A stretch of DNA of 6,102 nt from an uncultured Clostridia bacterium (GTDB lineage Bacteria > Bacillota > Clostridia > Christensenellales > UBA1242): the NCBI GenBank assembly GCA_947303145.1, contig CAMYXB010000059.1:1-6102 (forward strand), given 5' to 3'. Below, one piece after another: positions 1 to 4,935 of this stretch. The stretch's first letter is position 1. Each line of letters opens with the position of its first letter. A program made the translations under genes and the position numbers. A model generated the notes under the pieces. That model saw nothing but the letters and a program-made list of their open reading frames with translations, had not been told where the DNA came from and made no database searches.

Positions 1-131
1 TACACATTACCTCTAACGAGATGAAGATTGGACACCTCTCCATACACCTTGATAGAGTGGAGCATCTCTTCTGCCTCAAATACACCTGTGATATATCTAG
101 ATATTTCTGTCACACTAAGTTCTCTAAGCAT
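1..131 (-). CDS. xseA: Exodeoxyribonuclease VII large subunit, N-terminal part (cut by window edge)
   Basis: Only the first 43 codons lie in the window; the gene runs off the left edge. The translation begins MLRELSVTEISRYI and continues to a KVYGEVSN stretch (about residues 28-35). This matches the start of the N-terminal OB-fold DNA-binding domain of XseA, whose usual pattern is a 'LSVtelnryIk' helix followed by 'v.GEiSN'. With the small subunit XseB, XseA forms exonuclease VII, which degrades single-stranded DNA from both ends to oligonucleotides. The ATG at 131-129 is 4 nt past the nusB stop, and a GAGAG motif inside the nusB end can serve as a weak ribosome binding site. Translation is probably coupled to nusB. 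In B. subtilis folD lies between nusB and xseA; here there is no room for it. The family call is firm despite the short fragment, but catalytic-region integrity cannot be judged. Confidence 0.9.
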   Translation of the reverse strand, partial: MLRELSVTEISRYITGVFEAEEMLHSIKVYGEVSNLHLVRGNV

Positions 132-135
132 ATCT

Positions 136-546
136 TCACTCTCTATAAATACTGGATATTAAGCCATTGACGAAGGCATAACTCTTGTCTGTAGAATACC
201 TCTTGGCCATACGAACTATTTCATTGATAACCAAAGACTTGTCCTCACCTAAATAGTCGATACTGGCTATGGCTAGCACACAAAGAGCGAGGTCTATGGA
301 AAAAATGTCATCTAATTTTTTTCCAAAAGAAAGATGAGAAGAGATAACCTGCTTTATATCATCTAAATGCTCCACAACGCAATCAAAAGATTGTCTAATA
401 TATGTCATATCGCTATCATCTAGTGAAAATTCATCTTTGTCACAATCTAATATACTGCTAAGAGATAGGTCATAGTCAAAACTATCACCCATTAAATAGT
501 CATATATAAGCATAAATGCACACACTCTCGCATTCGATCTACTCAT
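136..546 (-). CDS. nusB: Transcription antitermination factor NusB
   Basis: 136-residue protein, the usual NusB length (about 130-150). NusB binds boxA RNA with ribosomal protein S10 (NusE) in antitermination complexes that promote rRNA transcription. The N terminus MSRSNAR is the arginine-containing RNA-binding start typical of the family. The C-terminal half carries the family signature: SIDLALCVLAIASIDYL (about 83-99), VINEIVRMAKRY (106-117) and FVNGLI (125-130). The start at 546 is chosen because AGGAGA (553-558) sits 6 nt upstream and the protein then begins at the conserved NusB N terminus. The open frame extends further upstream to a TTG at 615, but that extension would translate the hairpin region and is unlike the family. 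The gene follows the Asp23-like gene by 65 nt and precedes xseA by 4 nt, as in many Firmicutes. Confidence 0.95.
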   Translation of the reverse strand: MSRSNARVCAFMLIYDYLMGDSFDYDLSLSSILDCDKDEFSLDDSDMTYIRQSFDCVVEHLDDIKQVISSHLSFGKKLDDIFSIDLALCVLAIASIDYLGEDKSLVINEIVRMAKRYSTDKSYAFVNGLISSIYRE

Positions 547-552
547 TCTCTT

Positions 553-558
553 TCTCCT
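553..558 (-). promoter_or_regulatory. nusB ribosome binding site
   Basis: AGGAGA on the minus strand, 6 nt before the ATG at 546. It decides the nusB start in favour of the short, family-like N terminus over the upstream in-frame TTG at 615. Confidence 0.75.
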
Positions 559-571
559 ATTCTTTAGACGC

Positions 572-599
572 AAAAATCCCTTGCATGATATACAAGGGA
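572..599 (-). terminator. Small hairpin with short U-tract between asp23-like gene and nusB
   Basis: Minus-strand transcript: arm TCCCTTG (599-593), 9-nt loop, arm CAAGGGA (583-577), then five T (576-572). The stem is 7 bp with 4 G-C pairs; two more A-U pairs can form inside after one mismatch. It starts 12 nt after the asp23-like stop codon and ends 14 nt before the nusB ribosome binding site. The short U-tract suggests a partial terminator or attenuator that lowers nusB-xseA expression relative to the upstream gene, rather than a full stop. It could also be an mRNA-stabilising or processing hairpin. Confidence 0.45.
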
Positions 600-615
600 A
601 AAATATTATTCTCAA
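587..615 (-). promoter_or_regulatory. Possible weak sigma-A promoter for nusB-xseA
   Basis: On the minus strand TTGAGA (615-610, 5 of 6 to the -35 consensus) is followed after exactly 17 bp by TATATC (592-587, 4 of 6 to the -10 consensus). The -10 falls in the loop of the hairpin at 577-599 and the -35 overlaps the end of the Asp23-like gene. A start near 580 would leave a leader of about 33 nt before nusB. Matches of this quality arise by chance in AT-rich DNA, so this is only a candidate. Confidence 0.25.
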
Positions 616-989
616 TACTTAGCCAAATCTTCTCTGGAAAACTCTACACCTAAGACGTGGATATTGATGCTGTCTATCTTGGCATTAATCATGCTGGATA
701 TGCCATTCTTGACATTCTCCTGCACTCTATATGCCACATCTGCCACGCTGTATCCTATGAAAACCTTGAGATAAATATCTATAATGAGGTCCTTATTCCT
801 TGCATAAGACAACTTGACACCCTCAAAGTAATTGCTGGAAAACATTTTCTTGAACTTGCTGGCAAAATCAGGGCAAAGTGAAGCTACACCACTGATTTCT
901 TTGGCGGACAAATTGATGATGGACAACATTATATTCTTGCCGCAATACACTTTGCCTTCATTAGTTTTCTCAAAAACTTCGTCACTCAT
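612..989 (-). CDS. Asp23/Gls24 (DUF322) family protein, YqhY-like
   Basis: 125-residue soluble protein with one Asp23-family domain (about residues 12-117). Family hallmarks are GKVYCGKNIMLSIINLSAKEISGV (12-35), a mid-domain EGVKLSYARNKDLIIDIYLKV, then YSVADVAYRVQENVKNGI, which resembles the common 'yg..i.evA..vQe.Vk.aIe' pattern, and a final INIHVLGVEF strand. No signal peptide or membrane segment is visible. The position between spoIIIAH and nusB equals that of B. subtilis yqhY, a family member linked to control of acetyl-CoA carboxylase activity. The accBC genes that accompany yqhY there are absent here, so that role is inference. The ATG at 989 has AAAGGAA (998-1004) upstream at about 8 nt. 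A strong sigma-A promoter lies directly ahead, implying vegetative expression. Confidence 0.88.
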   Translation of the reverse strand: MSDEVFEKTNEGKVYCGKNIMLSIINLSAKEISGVASLCPDFASKFKKMFSSNYFEGVKLSYARNKDLIIDIYLKVFIGYSVADVAYRVQENVKNGISSMINAKIDSINIHVLGVEFSREDLAKY

Positions 990-1014
990 CGCTATATTTC
1001 CTTTTATAGATTAA

Positions 1015-1043
1015 ATTATATCATGAGTGATGAATTATTGCAA
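1015..1043 (-). promoter_or_regulatory. Sigma-A extended -10 promoter for asp23-like-nusB-xseA
   Basis: On the minus strand TTGCAA (1043-1038) is separated by exactly 17 bp from a perfect TATAAT (1020-1015), and the bases just before the -10 are TGA, giving an extended TGn-TATAAT. The predicted start is near 1008, leaving a leader of about 19 nt that contains the AAAGGAA ribosome binding site and the ATG at 989. It lies in the 61-nt gap after spoIIIAH, with no terminator between. It therefore separates a housekeeping transcription unit from the sporulation operon while allowing read-through from upstream. Confidence 0.75.
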
Positions 1044-1050
1044 ACATATT

Positions 1051-1533
1051 TTATTCTACTGGGATAATCTTGATATAATCTATATCTCTATCCACTTGAC
1101 TTTGTATAATTTCCACTATTTGTGCCACTTCTCCTTCTGTGAGCTGAGAACTCTGCAATATCACATTGATATATGTGGACGAGTAATTGACCAGAGCATC
1201 ACTGAAACCCTTTGCCTTAATCAGCCCTTCCATAGTGGTCTCCATGGACATAGAGGTGATGATGCTGTTTATCTGTGCCTCGGCATTTTGTTTCGCCTCC
1301 TCTGAGCTGGACGCACTGGATAATATTTGATTGTAGTATTCTATGCTTTCGTTCCTTGTCTGCACTCTATCTTGCCTAGAAGTAGTGAAAAATGATGATG
1401 TGGAGTAGTCATAACTTGTGTTGGTAGTCGTGACTGTGGAAGAAGAATTGAGTAGCACATTGAGCACTCCAGTAATAACCAATAAGACCAGCATTGAGAC
1501 TAAAACAATTATTTTTTTCTTTTTGCTAAACAT
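1051..1533 (-). CDS. spoIIIAH: Stage III sporulation protein AH
   Basis: 160-residue mother-cell membrane protein. One transmembrane segment (about 8-28) follows a KKKK stretch (cytoplasmic N terminus). A serine/threonine-rich linker (30-52) leads to a C-terminal ring-building domain of the YscJ/FliF type (about 60-157). Diagnostic SpoIIIAH sequence: EEAKQNAEAQI (78-88), GLIKAKGFSDALV (103-115), INVIL (122-126) and the LTEGEVAQIVEII helix (131-143). In B. subtilis this domain faces the intermembrane space and binds forespore SpoIIQ, forming the channel ring. The start at 1533 is chosen because a perfect AAGGAGGT (1541-1548) sits 7 nt upstream; the in-frame TTG at 1560 would overlap spoIIIAG and has no comparable site. 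The protein is shorter than the 218-residue B. subtilis one, mostly in the linker region. It is the last gene of the spoIIIA operon. Confidence 0.95.
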   Translation of the reverse strand: MFSKKKKIIVLVSMLVLLVITGVLNVLLNSSSTVTTTNTSYDYSTSSFFTTSRQDRVQTRNESIEYYNQILSSASSSEEAKQNAEAQINSIITSMSMETTMEGLIKAKGFSDALVNYSSTYINVILQSSQLTEGEVAQIVEIIQSQVDRDIDYIKIIPVE

Positions 1534-1540
1534 AATATAT

Positions 1541-1548
1541 ACCTCCTT
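1541..1548 (-). promoter_or_regulatory. spoIIIAH ribosome binding site overlapping the spoIIIAG stop
   Basis: AAGGAGGT is a full anti-16S match, 7 nt before the ATG at 1533. The TAA stop of spoIIIAG (1549-1547) forms its first bases (TAAGGAGGT), which favours termination-reinitiation coupling and fixes the spoIIIAH start. Confidence 0.85.
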
Positions 1549-2101
1549 AATTGCCTGCAAAGATTTCTATCTTCTGTGCACTTATATCCAGCATAGATTC
1601 AACCAGTTTTAGTATGTTGAGTTTAACTTTTGTATCTGATGCGCCTTTAGCGACAATGACCACAGAGATAGGTTTTGGCATGATTTTCTGCAGAATAATG
1701 GGGTGTTGTTCGCCGTTAGTAGTAATTAGCACAGGGCTCTTGCTCTCCACTTTTGTTCCATCTGTCAGCGTCCTTGTCTCTGTGACGTATGCTATCTCTG
1801 TCCTTATGCCATCATCGAAGTATATGGCTACCTTACACCCCGACACCCCATCAATACTAGATATAAGATGTTCTAGAGAGGAAGAAAGGCTTAAAGCATA
1901 ATCTTCCATTTCGCTTGATGAAGACTGAGATATATTATCACTCGTATTTTGATTGTTATCCTTTCGGGGTTGACTTAAAGTAGATAGGTAGATTAGCAAA
2001 ACTATGGCTATAAAAAGCGTGGTGAGAATGATGTCAAGATGTTTTATTCTTCTAAGCTTGTCCAACATCTTAGAGAAGATATTTTTTTTATTGTCACTCA
2101 T
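1547..2101 (-). CDS. spoIIIAG: Stage III sporulation protein AG
   Basis: 184-residue protein with a basic cytoplasmic N terminus, one transmembrane segment (about 23-43), a Ser/Asn-rich linker (44-64), then the ring-forming SpoIIIAG domain. Visible family features are SLEHLISSIDGVSGCKVAIYF (75-95), a strand-rich insertion (about 99-135) corresponding to the beta-triangle insertion of the B. subtilis protein, MPKPISVVIVAKGASD (141-156), and a C-terminal VKLNILKLVESMLDI helix (159-173). In B. subtilis SpoIIIAG assembles a large ring in the intermembrane space as part of the mother-cell half of the SpoIIIA-SpoIIQ channel. It is shorter than the B. subtilis protein (229 residues). The ATG at 2101 overlaps the spoIIIAF stop by 8 nt. 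The closest purine-rich site, GAGGAGGAG (2115-2123), ends 13 nt upstream, which is long, so translation probably depends on coupling with spoIIIAF. Confidence 0.94.
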   Translation of the reverse strand: MSDNKKNIFSKMLDKLRRIKHLDIILTTLFIAIVLLIYLSTLSQPRKDNNQNTSDNISQSSSSEMEDYALSLSSSLEHLISSIDGVSGCKVAIYFDDGIRTEIAYVTETRTLTDGTKVESKSPVLITTNGEQHPIILQKIMPKPISVVIVAKGASDTKVKLNILKLVESMLDISAQKIEIFAGN

Positions 2102-2573
2102 AAAAAATTATTTTCTCCTCCTCAATATTCACCGTATTTTTAATGATAGCCACAATGTTTGTATATTTATCTATATTCACAGATTTATCGTTTATAACTA
2201 AATGAGATAAATCGACATAAATGCTGTCTATTACCACTTTTCCGCTCTTATATTCTCCATTGATTTTGATTGAAATTGACTTATAGCCATTTTCTTCAAG
2301 ATTTGTTTTTATTTCATTTTCAATGGAAGATATGACCTCACCACTTCTCTCTTCTATAAAATGATAATCTATGCCAAATGAGCCGATTTTAGATAAATCT
2401 AATTTGGATAAATCTATTGATTTTATTGGAGATATGATAATGATAAGAATGAATACACCCATGACTGATTTTATCATTTTGCTCATTTTCCCTTGTGGCA
2501 AAACAATATCCACTAAAGAGGCTATGAGCGTGGCCACAGTGACGGATATAATCCAGACAGAAATACTAGACAT
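2094..2573 (-). CDS. spoIIIAF: Stage III sporulation protein AF
   Basis: 159-residue membrane protein. Two transmembrane segments (about 5-25 and 34-51) are joined by the family-typical LPQGKMSKMIKSVMGVF stretch (25-41), and the second ends in the conserved ISPI motif. A soluble C-terminal domain (about 60-159) follows, in the position of the ring-building-type fold described for SpoIIIAF. Its start is marked by DLSKLDLSK, a short internal repeat. The B. subtilis protein has 206 residues, so this one is compact. The ATG at 2573 is preceded 3 nt upstream by TAGGAGGAG, whose TAG is the spoIIIAE stop; the gap to spoIIIAE is 9 nt. The end overlaps the spoIIIAG start by 8 nt. Role: a mother-cell component of the SpoIIIA channel base; its exact job is less well defined than for AG and AH. 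Confidence 0.9.
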   Translation of the reverse strand: MSSISVWIISVTVATLIASLVDIVLPQGKMSKMIKSVMGVFILIIIISPIKSIDLSKLDLSKIGSFGIDYHFIEERSGEVISSIENEIKTNLEENGYKSISIKINGEYKSGKVVIDSIYVDLSHLVINDKSVNIDKYTNIVAIIKNTVNIEEEKIIFYE

Positions 2574-2576
2574 ACT

Positions 2577-2585
2577 CTCCTCCTA
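2577..2585 (-). promoter_or_regulatory. spoIIIAF ribosome binding site containing the spoIIIAE stop
   Basis: TAGGAGGAG, 3 nt before the ATG at 2573. Its first three bases are the stop codon of spoIIIAE. Confidence 0.75.
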
Positions 2586-3842
2586 CAAAAGATTGGAACA
2601 AGAAAGTAGCATGGATATAGATATGATATACATCAAACCTACGGCCAGTAGTGCCACTATAATCATGACAAGTGACTTGGAGATGGAATAGAGAAAATCA
2701 GACACAGCCTTATCGCAGATAGGCTCAAGAATAGCAGAGGACAACCGAAGAAGCAATATAACCAGCATTATACTCACAATGGGAGCGAATATCTTAAATA
2801 TCATTATAACCAGTCCGCTTATACCTATGGCATTTTTGATAAGGACACTGCTGGCAAGTATGATGCTTACCCCGTCTGCAAGATATCCTCCAACCATAGG
2901 AACATAACTTTTGATAGCAAATTTGGCAGTTTTGAGCGAGATGGAGTCCATTGTAGATACATTCAATCCATGTATAGTCAAAAATGCCATAAATGTAGTA
3001 AACAATATGCCGATGGTGTAGTTATACACACTTGAAAAGAACTTGGAAAACTTGTCCAGTTTTACATTCTTTGAGATATTTCCTATGACTGCAAATACTA
3101 TGGAAAAAATAAATAGCGGAATGAGTAGATATGAGAAAATTTTGGATATACCAGAGGTGAAAATGGCCAGCATGGGCTGAAAAGTGGTGGCAGTGGCAGT
3201 GCTTCCTATGGCGGTGATAAGTGTGAGAAGTATGGGGAAAAGCCCCTCCAGTTGATTTTGCATGGAATTGATAGCACTCGTTGCGGAATTAATGAGAGAA
3301 AGCACCATTTTAAGCACAATGACAGATATGGAGCAAAACAAAATAATAAAAATAGTGGTGGATATATTGCTCTTATCTGAGCCAAAATGACCTATTAGAC
3401 TGAATGCTATACACAGAGTAATAATAATGGCAAAAAAGGGAATAAACTCTAATAAATCACTAAATAACACATTTATAGCAAAGGAAAGAAATCCTGTATA
3501 AATGGTGTCATTTTCTCCATTTAGAAACTTTTTGACGATTTCTACAAATGACGTGCTACCTATTGATTCTATCTCGAGATTTCCAAAAGTGGACATCTCA
3601 TCATCAAGTTTTTTAAGGTCAATATCTTCTAGTTGCTTGTCGATATTCTCTATCAATTCTTCATCTACATTGCCTACAAGGTAAACAGATTGATGAGGGT
3701 GTATTGTGTTATTCTTTGATGTAGTAAGTGATGTAGCAAATGGAAATGAGAAAACAAACAAAAGTAATAGAAAAATGCCCCCTATGGCAAAAGTGAGGTA
3801 ATGGTGCCGAGCAAACTGGTTATAATGGGTATCGCAAGACAT
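2583..3842 (-). CDS. spoIIIAE: Stage III sporulation protein AE
   Basis: 419-residue polytopic membrane protein, near the family size (399 in B. subtilis). A short basic N terminus (R12 H13 H14) is followed by a hydrophobic stretch (16-35) ending in FATS, which fits a cleavable signal peptide (A36-x-S38). A soluble, acidic region (about 40-110) precedes roughly seven membrane segments: about 116-151, 160-184, 200-222, 236-254, 272-295, 325-366 and 390-415. Family-typical pieces are FAIKSYVPMVGGYLADG (308-324), the KNAIGISGLVIM run (336-347) and RLSSAILEPICD (366-377). It is thought to be a large membrane platform subunit of the SpoIIIA channel. The start at 3842 overlaps spoIIIAD by 61 nt, but AGGTGGTGAT lies 3 nt upstream and no other plausible start lies between it and the signal peptide. 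Confidence 0.94.
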   Translation of the reverse strand: MSCDTHYNQFARHHYLTFAIGGIFLLLLFVFSFPFATSLTTSKNNTIHPHQSVYLVGNVDEELIENIDKQLEDIDLKKLDDEMSTFGNLEIESIGSTSFVEIVKKFLNGENDTIYTGFLSFAINVLFSDLLEFIPFFAIIITLCIAFSLIGHFGSDKSNISTTIFIILFCSISVIVLKMVLSLINSATSAINSMQNQLEGLFPILLTLITAIGSTATATTFQPMLAIFTSGISKIFSYLLIPLFIFSIVFAVIGNISKNVKLDKFSKFFSSVYNYTIGILFTTFMAFLTIHGLNVSTMDSISLKTAKFAIKSYVPMVGGYLADGVSIILASSVLIKNAIGISGLVIMIFKIFAPIVSIMLVILLLRLSSAILEPICDKAVSDFLYSISKSLVMIIVALLAVGLMYIISISMLLSCSNLL

Positions 3843-4168
3843 ACTATCACCACCTTTCCTGCTAAAATAATCTTATCACCTATAGAGGCATTTCCACTAT
3901 CCACACAGATATTGCTGGCGAACTCTGTGAGAAAGCCCACGCCAAGCACTTTGAGGACTGTGGAAAATAATTCATATCCTATGCCAGCCTTACTAGATAA
4001 AATTGAGAAATAACTAAAAATGGTAGAAAGCGAGTCGATGAGCATAAAAAGAATGACCATACTACCAGATATAATAACTACAACAAAATATTCTGGCTTT
4101 ATCACCTTAATTAGTGTCGACACAATGCAAGTAAGCAACCCCACACCTATTATTCTAAAAATATCCAT
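3782..4168 (-). CDS. spoIIIAD: Stage III sporulation protein AD
   Basis: 128-residue integral membrane protein (133 in B. subtilis). Hydrophobic segments lie at about 3-23, 27-48, 65-85 and 104-125. Diagnostic SpoIIIAD sequence: IKPEYFVVVI (23-32) and the conserved block GVGFLTEFASNICVDSGNAS (76-95), followed by DKIILAGKVVIVCLAIPII (98-116). SpoIIIAC and SpoIIIAD are related small membrane proteins predicted to form part of the export-apparatus-like core of the channel; their exact role is not established. The ATG at 4168 comes 57 nt after spoIIIAC, the widest gap in the operon, and has only a weak site (partial AGTGAT about 4 nt upstream). The 3' end overlaps the spoIIIAE start by 61 nt and contains the spoIIIAE ribosome binding site. 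Confidence 0.94.
   Translation of the reverse strand: MDIFRIIGVGLLTCIVSTLIKVIKPEYFVVVIISGSMVILFMLIDSLSTIFSYFSILSSKAGIGYELFSTVLKVLGVGFLTEFASNICVDSGNASIGDKIILAGKVVIVCLAIPIITSLLGTITSLLP
3846..3855 (-). promoter_or_regulatory. spoIIIAE ribosome binding site inside spoIIIAD
   Basis: AGGTGGTGAT differs from the anti-16S-complementary AGGAGGTGAT by one inserted-type shift at most and stands 3 nt before the ATG at 3842. It supports the long-overlap start of spoIIIAE within the spoIIIAD coding region. Confidence 0.7.
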
Positions 4169-4225
4169 TACATCACTACTTAAACTTATTTGGCAAGAAA
4201 TATCTAAAAAATACTACTAAAAGTA

Positions 4226-4423
4226 TCAATAAATAAGAAATAATTGCTTCACTGTGTCAAAGAGCGAACTAATCATATTGACTACAGTAAGAAGGCATAA
4301 GATTAAACCTGCCACAGTGACAAAAGTGGCTATCTCATCTTTTCCAATATTCTTGAGAACTTGGCTCACGATGGCTGTAAGAATGCCAATAGAGGCAATT
4401 TTGAGAATAATATTGTAGTCCAT
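4226..4423 (-). CDS. spoIIIAC: Stage III sporulation protein AC
   Basis: 65-residue protein (68 in B. subtilis) with two transmembrane helices, about 5-24 and 32-54, joined by the charged loop LKNIGKDEIATF (23-34), closely resembling the family 'vLkqaGkeEyA' motif. The N-terminal MDYNIILKIASIGIL pattern is also family-typical. It is a small mother-cell membrane subunit of the SpoIIIA channel, related to SpoIIIAD. The ATG at 4423 lies 9 nt past the spoIIIAB stop. The ribosome binding site AGGGGGT (4428-4434) overlaps that stop (TAGGGGGT). The 57 nt between its TGA and spoIIIAD hold an AT-rich hairpin with a T-run and nothing else I can identify. Confidence 0.94.
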   Translation of the reverse strand: MDYNIILKIASIGILTAIVSQVLKNIGKDEIATFVTVAGLILCLLTVVNMISSLFDTVKQLFLIY

Positions 4424-4427
4424 GCCT

Positions 4428-4435
4428 ACCCCCTA
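4428..4435 (-). promoter_or_regulatory. spoIIIAC ribosome binding site containing the spoIIIAB stop
   Basis: TAGGGGGT on the minus strand, 4 nt before the ATG at 4423. The TAG (4435-4433) is the spoIIIAB stop, so termination there places ribosomes on the spoIIIAC start. Confidence 0.7.
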
Positions 4436-4930
4436 TATAAATATAATGAAAATAAATAATGCTAGAATGATGAATAATTTTACATAAAGTGATGAGAATT
4501 TACTTTTCTCTATTTTACACTTGTTATATTTCTCACTATTTATAATTTCACCCGCCCTACTCTTCTCCATTTCTTCCTCTTTTGACATTGTTCCAAGAGA
4601 TAGAAACATATCCACCACTTCTTTTCTCTCCTCAACATTTAGGAAATAAAGGCTATTGCATTTAGTAAGTAATGTTTCATCAATCTCACATGTAATATAT
4701 CTTTTATATTCCATAAGAAAATGAGAAAATTCCTTTCCATAATTTCTTGAAGTATCTATAATCTCCAATATTTTTTGCTTTGAATACGATACTTTTAGTT
4801 TGTATTCCTTAAAATAATCGCAAAGGTCCTTGTAAAATCGCTCTCTAATTGCATAATGTTTGCTAATCTTTATCCCAATGCTTATACAACAAACCAGCAC
4901 TACGCAGAGCAAAAAAATCTTAAAAGTCAT
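4433..4930 (-). CDS. spoIIIAB: Stage III sporulation protein AB
   Basis: 165-residue protein (171 in B. subtilis) with an N-terminal transmembrane segment (about 4-20), a helical cytoplasmic region rich in Lys and Glu, and a hydrophobic C-terminal helix (about 149-165). The fold resembles the cytoplasmic domain of type II secretion GspF. Family sequence is weakly conserved, but position, length, topology, the RERFYKDLCDYFKEYKLKVSY region (about 32-52) and the FLSLGTMSKEEEMEK stretch, matching the family 'f...LG..d...Q' motif, support the call. It likely connects the SpoIIIAA ATPase with the membrane platform. The start is uncertain: the ATG at 4930 follows the spoIIIAA TGA by 5 nt (TGATAAATATG), while a TTG at 4939 overlaps that stop and would add three residues. 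Neither has a clear ribosome binding site, so coupling to spoIIIAA is likely. Confidence 0.88.
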   Translation of the reverse strand: MTFKIFLLCVVLVCCISIGIKISKHYAIRERFYKDLCDYFKEYKLKVSYSKQKILEIIDTSRNYGKEFSHFLMEYKRYITCEIDETLLTKCNSLYFLNVEERKEVVDMFLSLGTMSKEEEMEKSRAGEIINSEKYNKCKIEKSKFSSLYVKLFIILALFIFIIFI

Positions 4931-4935
4931 ATTTA

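Noticed and set aside
547..615. N-terminal extension of NusB to the TTG at 615
   Set aside because: It would translate the hairpin region, give a non-family N terminus and ignore the AGGAGA site before the ATG at 546.
657..1305. Plus-strand open frames of 60-92 codons opposite the asp23-like gene and spoIIIAH (657-881, 832-1014, 1027-1305)
   Set aside because: They lie antisense to confidently identified genes, show no recognisable domain, lack good ribosome binding sites and fit the reading-frame shadow of the real genes.
1534..1560. N-terminal extension of SpoIIIAH to the TTG at 1560
   Set aside because: It would translate through the perfect AAGGAGGT site and overlap spoIIIAG; the ATG at 1533 is ideally spaced.
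2371..2691. Plus-strand open frame of 106 codons across the spoIIIAE/AF junction; likewise 1551-1901, 3801-4013 and 5111-5332
   Set aside because: All are antisense to conserved spoIIIA genes with no family resemblance; long antisense frames are expected from the codon composition.
4196..4232. Promoter-like TTGATA-N17-TAGATA upstream of spoIIIAD
   Set aside because: The -10 matches only 3 of 6 positions; AT-rich spacer gives such matches by chance.
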